From Heterobilharzia americana (lineage: Eukaryota > Platyhelminthes > Trematoda > Strigeidida > Schistosomatidae), in NCBI GenBank assembly GCA_944470555.2, contig OX104131.1, positions 14,500,515-14,564,514 of the forward strand: a stretch of 64,000 bases of DNA, written 5' to 3'. The translations under genes were made by a program, and so were the position numbers. Below are positions 59,925-64,000 of the stretch, piece after piece. The notes under the pieces were generated by a model. The model did not search any database. It was not told the origin of the DNA and saw only the letters and a list, made by a program, of their open reading frames with translations. Position 1 is the first letter of the stretch, and every line of letters starts with the position of its first letter.

Positions 59925-60085
59925 TGGATAATCATTGAAAACGTCAGAGTACTGGATAGGCGTTGGATCTTGGAACGGGACTCCTCAGCGGACGCAACCA
60001 CACTCTGGCCAGGTGTCCAACTCAGGACCTTCAAGTCTCGTGGTTAAGGCGTTAACTATTTAACCACTGGATTAGAATCCAAAGC
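59925..60085 (-). mobile_element. SINE-B copy
   Basis: The minus-strand head includes CCAGTGGTTAAATAGTTAAC and GAAGGTCCTGAGTTGGACA (60035 region). The ribozyme-like part is CCGCTGAGGAGTCCCGTTCC (59995-59975). The GAAAC strand is lost. The tail is GACGTTTTCAATGAT. Confidence 0.6.
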
Positions 60086-60329
60086 CTGGCAGTTTCATGT
60101 TTCTATTAGTTAGCGATATAGTACAAGTGTCCACCAAAGTCTTCAGTTGGAATCCGTCTCACTTCCAGCTGGCTGACACCACAGGTCACAGATTCTCATT
60201 AGAGCTTTGGGATATCCATCCATCTAGTAATATATCACTGATAAACACTTTACAGTAACTTAGTCCGATGTCTATGGGGACTTTATTTATTTCAAGGAAG
60301 TATTCATCAAGTACTGAATGGTTAACATG

Positions 60330-60450
60330 TTCACTGCAAAACCTTAAGATCCTGAGTTTGGTCAGTGATGGGCTCTTGGAAGCTTACCGACTAGGAGTCC
60401 CGTACTAGGATGAAACAGCTGTTCACTACTCCCGGATTTTCAACGGCTAA
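60330..60450 (+). mobile_element. SINE-B copy
   Basis: AAGATCCTGAGTTTGGTCAG (head end) is followed by GACTAGGAGTCCCGTACTAG and GATGAAACAGCTGTTCAC (60388-60425), then CGGATTTTCAACGGC. Stem II and GAAAC are present; the CTGATGAG strand is altered. Confidence 0.6.
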
Positions 60451-60514
60451 CTAATATTAACATGTGATGAATACCACCTTTAAACGATCATTATTTGAAT
60501 ATATTTATCAGCTG

Positions 60515-60715
60515 ATGGCTAGCAGTGCCATCAGTTATCCACATTTCATTCTATTCTAAACTCCTAAGGTCAATAAACTTATGTCTTACTGTTTAAGTGT
60601 TCTCATTGAGGCCTAAACCTATGACTCACCACTTCAAACGCCAAACATTGCTATTTATTAAACTACTGAGTCATGAGAGATATCTCTGTATGGTGGGTAT
60701 TAATTGTTAGTACTT
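60515..60715 (-). mobile_element. SINE-A copy, decayed
   Basis: Minus-strand head at 60690-60600 (TGACTCAGTAGTTTAATAAA...). The hammerhead region is decayed: GGAGTTTAGAATAGAATGAA at 60568-60549. The 3' end GGCACTGCTAGCCATCAG lies at 60537-60520. Confidence 0.5.
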
Positions 60716-60929
60716 GGACATTAAACTTCTTATTGTTTTTTTCAATCAACTGAACCCATGGCTGTTTGTTGGCACGTGTTTAGTTGGGAGGACCAGGCGT
60801 CTTGACATTGACCTACTAATCCTAATTAAAACAAATAACGACATAGGCAATATCTCGTACTAGTACAAGCCCACAGCGTTTCATCCCATCGGTAAATTGT
60901 AGTAAATAACAGGAAACTACGCAGCATTC

Positions 60930-61095
60930 GTGACAATATCTAAGCCGTAGATCGACAGACTGACATTGTTTATAAGAGAGAACGACTGAATGTGAATTAA
61001 AAACCTGAGTTGCGGCAGGATTCAAACCAGCCACCTTCGGATATTGGCTAGGCACGCCACTAACTGAGTTAGGACGCCCAGGTGTGGGCGAAATC
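60930..61095 (-). mobile_element. SINE-C copy, minus half of a head-to-head pair
   Basis: On the minus strand ACTCAGTTAGTGGCGTGCCT (A-box region, 61072-61053) and CTGGTTTGAATCCTGCCGC (B box, 61032-61014) are followed by a body ending with TAGATATTGTC near 60935. Confidence 0.65.
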
Positions 61096-61134
61096 TTCTG
61101 TGATTGAAGTGAAGATAGATAACTAGACAACAAC

Positions 61135-61275
61135 TTCAACTCTAGCTCAGTCGATAGGGCACACAGTTGGCTATCTGGAGGCCGCTACTTTGAGTCCTTC
61201 TACTGTCCAGTTTCTAAACACTTCACTTTCAATCATCACTGTATATCAAACATTACGGAGAATAACCAGTCTTGT
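61135..61275 (+). mobile_element. SINE-C copy, plus half of a head-to-head pair
   Basis: TCTAGCTCAGTCGATAGGGC (A box, 61141) and CTACTTTGAGTCC (B box, 61185) are followed by CACTTCACTTTCAATCATCA and the body end. Confidence 0.65.
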
Positions 61276-61359
61276 TTGGACAGTGGATAACTCGAAGCTA
61301 CCGTATCGAGTTGGCTAGATAACACATACATATGCTGCAGTTTTGTTCGTGGCTAGCAG

Positions 61360-61690
61360 TTAAATCCACGACGTGTGTTTCTTTCTATTTTGGACTTGTT
61401 AGCTGGATGTGGTTACATCCTAATGAGTGATGTTTTCCCACTAAGACTAGAACCAGGCACCCATAGCTCCAAACATCAAAGCGTCACACAATAGGCCATT
61501 AAGGCACGATAGTGAGCTCTTGTACAACGGTTATTAGTGGTCATTTATTGATACTTGTAATTTCTTATTGTTGAGCCGGATTAAATTGAATATCCTGGAG
61601 GTATCGAGGCCTCCACATGGAAGCCTATCTACCAACAGAGGTACAGCAGTTCGATCCAGTTCGAGGATGGGAAATTACAAGTGTCAATAT
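61360..61690 (-). mobile_element. SINE-A copy plus inverted tail
   Basis: The minus strand has a head (61510-61440) and a hammerhead region (61415-61365) with core CTAACAAG (mutated) but an intact AAAGAAACACACGTC strand and GTC site. Beside the head, minus-strand tail (about 61595-61550) meets plus-strand tail (ATCGAGGCCTCCACATGG at 61605 to GAAATTACAAGTGTC at 61685), forming a palindrome of about 130 bases. Confidence 0.7.
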
Positions 61691-61821
61691 AGAAACACAG
61701 GCATATATTGAAGCTGATAGTTATTTTTAGCACTTTTGTGTGTTTAGTTACAAGGTGAAGGTTTCTACTGCCATAAAAAATTGCCTACTTGTTGTTGTGC
61801 GTGTGAAATCTGTAAGAGATA

Positions 61822-61962
61822 TGGAGTCACATCCAAGGTCATCCTAACAACTACTGAAATAACCAGAGTTCTGTATTTCATGAAAAAACTGCCTTTTCAT
61901 TTGAAATAAAGTAACCTAATTGGTCTTTGTAGACGTTGCCACAGTGGCCTTTATAGTGACCC
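61822..61962. mobile_element. Hairpin MITE copy 8
   Basis: GGAGTCACATCCAAGGTCAT on the left; read from the other strand the right end is GGGTCACTATAAAGGCCACT. The internal CTACTGAAATAACCAGA patch matches other copies. Confidence 0.7.
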
Positions 61963-63639
61963 ATAGATGTAGTCGCCTGTGGTTCAAATCATTCTCATTT
62001 CCCGCTGGACACTAAATGCTGAGATAACTTATCATTCATTCTCAAATGCCTTTTACATTACAAATAAACTACTTCTGAGGTAAGTCTGTGCTCAAGGATG
62101 AAGACAAAGTTGTATTTTTAAGTGTATTGACAAGACCCAGAAATCAATAAGCAGTAATAAAATATTACCATAGCAACTAACTTGTCGTGCTTTAAGAAAA
62201 CTGATGTTTTATTTCCCAAATAAATTCAGTGCTCTGTTATATAGGTGAGGGAAATATGGTAGCAATAGCTACTCATTTTGGAATAAGAAACCTATTTTTG
62301 CCCAAATGCTGATAATCTACTGATTCACAAGTGTGAAATATTTATAGTAGTTGGAAATACTGAGCCGATGGGCACTGACATCACATTGAATCCTATTGGT
62401 CCACATGTTTTCTGTCGATTAAGGTCATTATGCTTGTTTAGGAAAATACAACTGCTAATATTACCTCTGATATGTTGGCAGTCATAGACGATTGAACCAG
62501 CTGATGATCATTTGTCAGGGTTAGCGGATCTGATAACACAAGATGATGATGAATTGATTTTCTATTAAATTTGTGATATTATCGATTCATATATTTAACT
62601 ACGTAGTCATTATATAATTAATGAAGAAGGTAGTCAGTTCGTATATAGATAAGTAGAAGAAATGTGCAACGAATGTCTACTGATCAAAGATCAGTTGTTC
62701 CTGTTGCCCATGTGTAAGCGAGGGAGAAAATTCAGTTTGAGCGTTTGTGCCGATTTGTTGATTCCCTGAGCCGAGAGAACACTGAACAACTGACAGTATT
62801 TCCACAGGTTTCATTTTGATGTGAATTGCTCGCTGGTGACTAGCAGGGAACTCCAGAAAAGGGTAGCCACTGTTGATGATCACTTAGGCTTAGTGATATT
62901 ACGACTGTAAATGCCGAAGATAATTCGGTGGGTTATACAGTATGGTGTCGAATTCAAGTTGGAATGATAGAGCTTCAAATGTTTTGAATAAAGGAGGTGC
63001 AGGATTTGAAATATCTTCGTTCCACTTGATTAGCACTCCTGAGCAGTCGGTAAATATAAGTGACTGCTATGTAAGTAGAACGATGGCAATAACACCATCC
63101 AACAGGAGACAATTTGATTTGGACGTCAGCAGATCCTGTACACTGGTAAAAGCATGGAAAATGATGTAAGCAGCAGGCTGTTTCCTAACAAGAGAAAAAT
63201 GATACATAAACAGTCAGAGATTGACCAATTTAATTTTTACGATTCATCTACAACAATAAGCTCTTGACTGGTTTGAAACAACAAAGAGTCTAATAAAACA
63301 ACACTAGTGAATCACTAGGTCAAGGTCATAGATGAGACCCGTGACAAAATTAATACTTTCAGTTCAGTGTTCATAGATAGCAAATTGACATCCAAGTTTA
63401 AACTATGGGAGATGACAGGAAATTTATATTTCAACGCAGTAGTTTTGTAAGCTTTGTTGCATTATAATTAGGGTGAGGAATGGGTGATTTCTGTCAAAAA
63501 TCACCATTTGAATTTCTTTAACAAGATCGACATAATGTAACGGATAAGTTGCATGGAATGGGAACAGTACCACGCGATCGATAATTGAGGTGTAAATGGT
63601 AATGTGTTCTATGAACGTTATATTGATCTTGGTGACTAG
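61963..63639. other. No gene seen; small SINE-A 3' fragment near 62838
   Basis: GGTGACTAGCAGGGAACTCC at 62835-62854 resembles the end of SINE-A (compare 63631-63650), without the rest. No protein-like frame is recognised. Confidence 0.4.
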
Positions 63640-63905
63640 CAGAGGAATCCAGGATGCACGTTTCGTCTTGCTCCGAACTCGTCAACTGGATGCAACTGCA
63701 CCGCAGTGAGTGGTGTTTCACCTACTGGGGCTCAAAGCTGGTACCTATCACTTCAAACACCAGAGCTTTATCCACTAAGGCGCTAGGAAACGATAGCCAC
63801 CTCTTGTACAATGGATATCAGTTGTTGCTATGATATTTGTAGTTTCCTGTCGCTCGACCTCTGTGGGCAGATGGGCTCCGATGCGGAGGCCTCGATACTG
63901 CTGAA
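63640..63905 (-). mobile_element. SINE-A copy with tail on the head side
   Basis: Minus-strand order: tail (63900-63820, with ATCGAGGCCTCCGCATCGGA and GACAGGAAACTACAAATA), head (63805-63730), hammerhead (63700-63644). The hammerhead has TTGACGAG, GACGAAACGTGC and ATCCTGGATTCC. The first core base is T in place of the essential C; everything else in the core is intact. Stem II is weak. The copy continues toward the window end. Confidence 0.75.
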
Positions 63906-64000
63906 TATTCATGAGGTTATCTTGTTTTCATTTTGTCCTCTATTCTCTGGACCTTTGTAATAACGCATCCATCTGGCGACCTACTTGAATCTCGGGCTTT

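Noticed and set aside
1..64000. CRISPR array, operons, bacterial promoters or ribosome binding sites
   Set aside because: The sequence is eukaryotic; repeats are dispersed TE copies without regular spacers.

Overview
This 64 kb window is AT-rich eukaryotic DNA with no recognisable single-copy host gene. It is almost entirely layers of transposable elements in different stages of decay. The combination fits a schistosome blood fluke (Schistosoma): SINE-like retroposons carrying Sm-alpha-type hammerhead ribozymes, RTE-clade LINEs of the SR2/Perere type, CR1-like LINE remnants, Penelope-like elements (PLEs) with GIY-YIG endonuclease, and a Merlin transposase remnant. I cannot name the species or chromosome from sequence alone.

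Layout. 1-700: RTE 3' end. 2555-6355: left arm of a large inverted duplication, holding a PLE (PLE1), an internally deleted RTE and part of a second PLE (PLE2). 6.4-15.3 kb: spacer with LINE and RTE fragments, SINEs and two hairpin MITEs. 15357-18601: the only nearly full-length RTE, broken by frameshifts and stops. 21786-21932: a long ACT repeat. 22420-23115: an extra PLE1 5' fragment that abuts the right arm. 23112-26908: right arm, almost identical to the left arm in reverse complement; its PLE1 runs on past the arm to an endonuclease domain at about 27.5 kb. 28-37.6 kb: paired hammerhead SINEs, two further LINE families, MITEs and an RTE fragment. 38-42.3 kb: CR1-like remnant, Merlin remnant and a third PLE. 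43-51 kb: SINEs, an unrecognised protein-like patch and a second inverted repeat pair. 51.1-52 kb: RTE 3' fragment. 52-64 kb: many hammerhead and tRNA-like SINEs.

How parts relate. The SINEs have pol III-type A/B boxes and no coding capacity, so they depend on the enzymes of LINEs or PLEs. The short RTE derivative keeps only the 5' ~800 bases and the 3' tail of the RTE family. The hairpin MITEs look like DNA-transposon derivatives, but no parent is visible. All coding regions of elements here carry stops or frameshifts, so nothing in the window looks autonomous now. The near identity of the two 3.8 kb arms shows that rearrangement has been recent.

All family assignments come from reading translations and motifs by eye; exact ends are approximate to about 5-30 bases unless stated.
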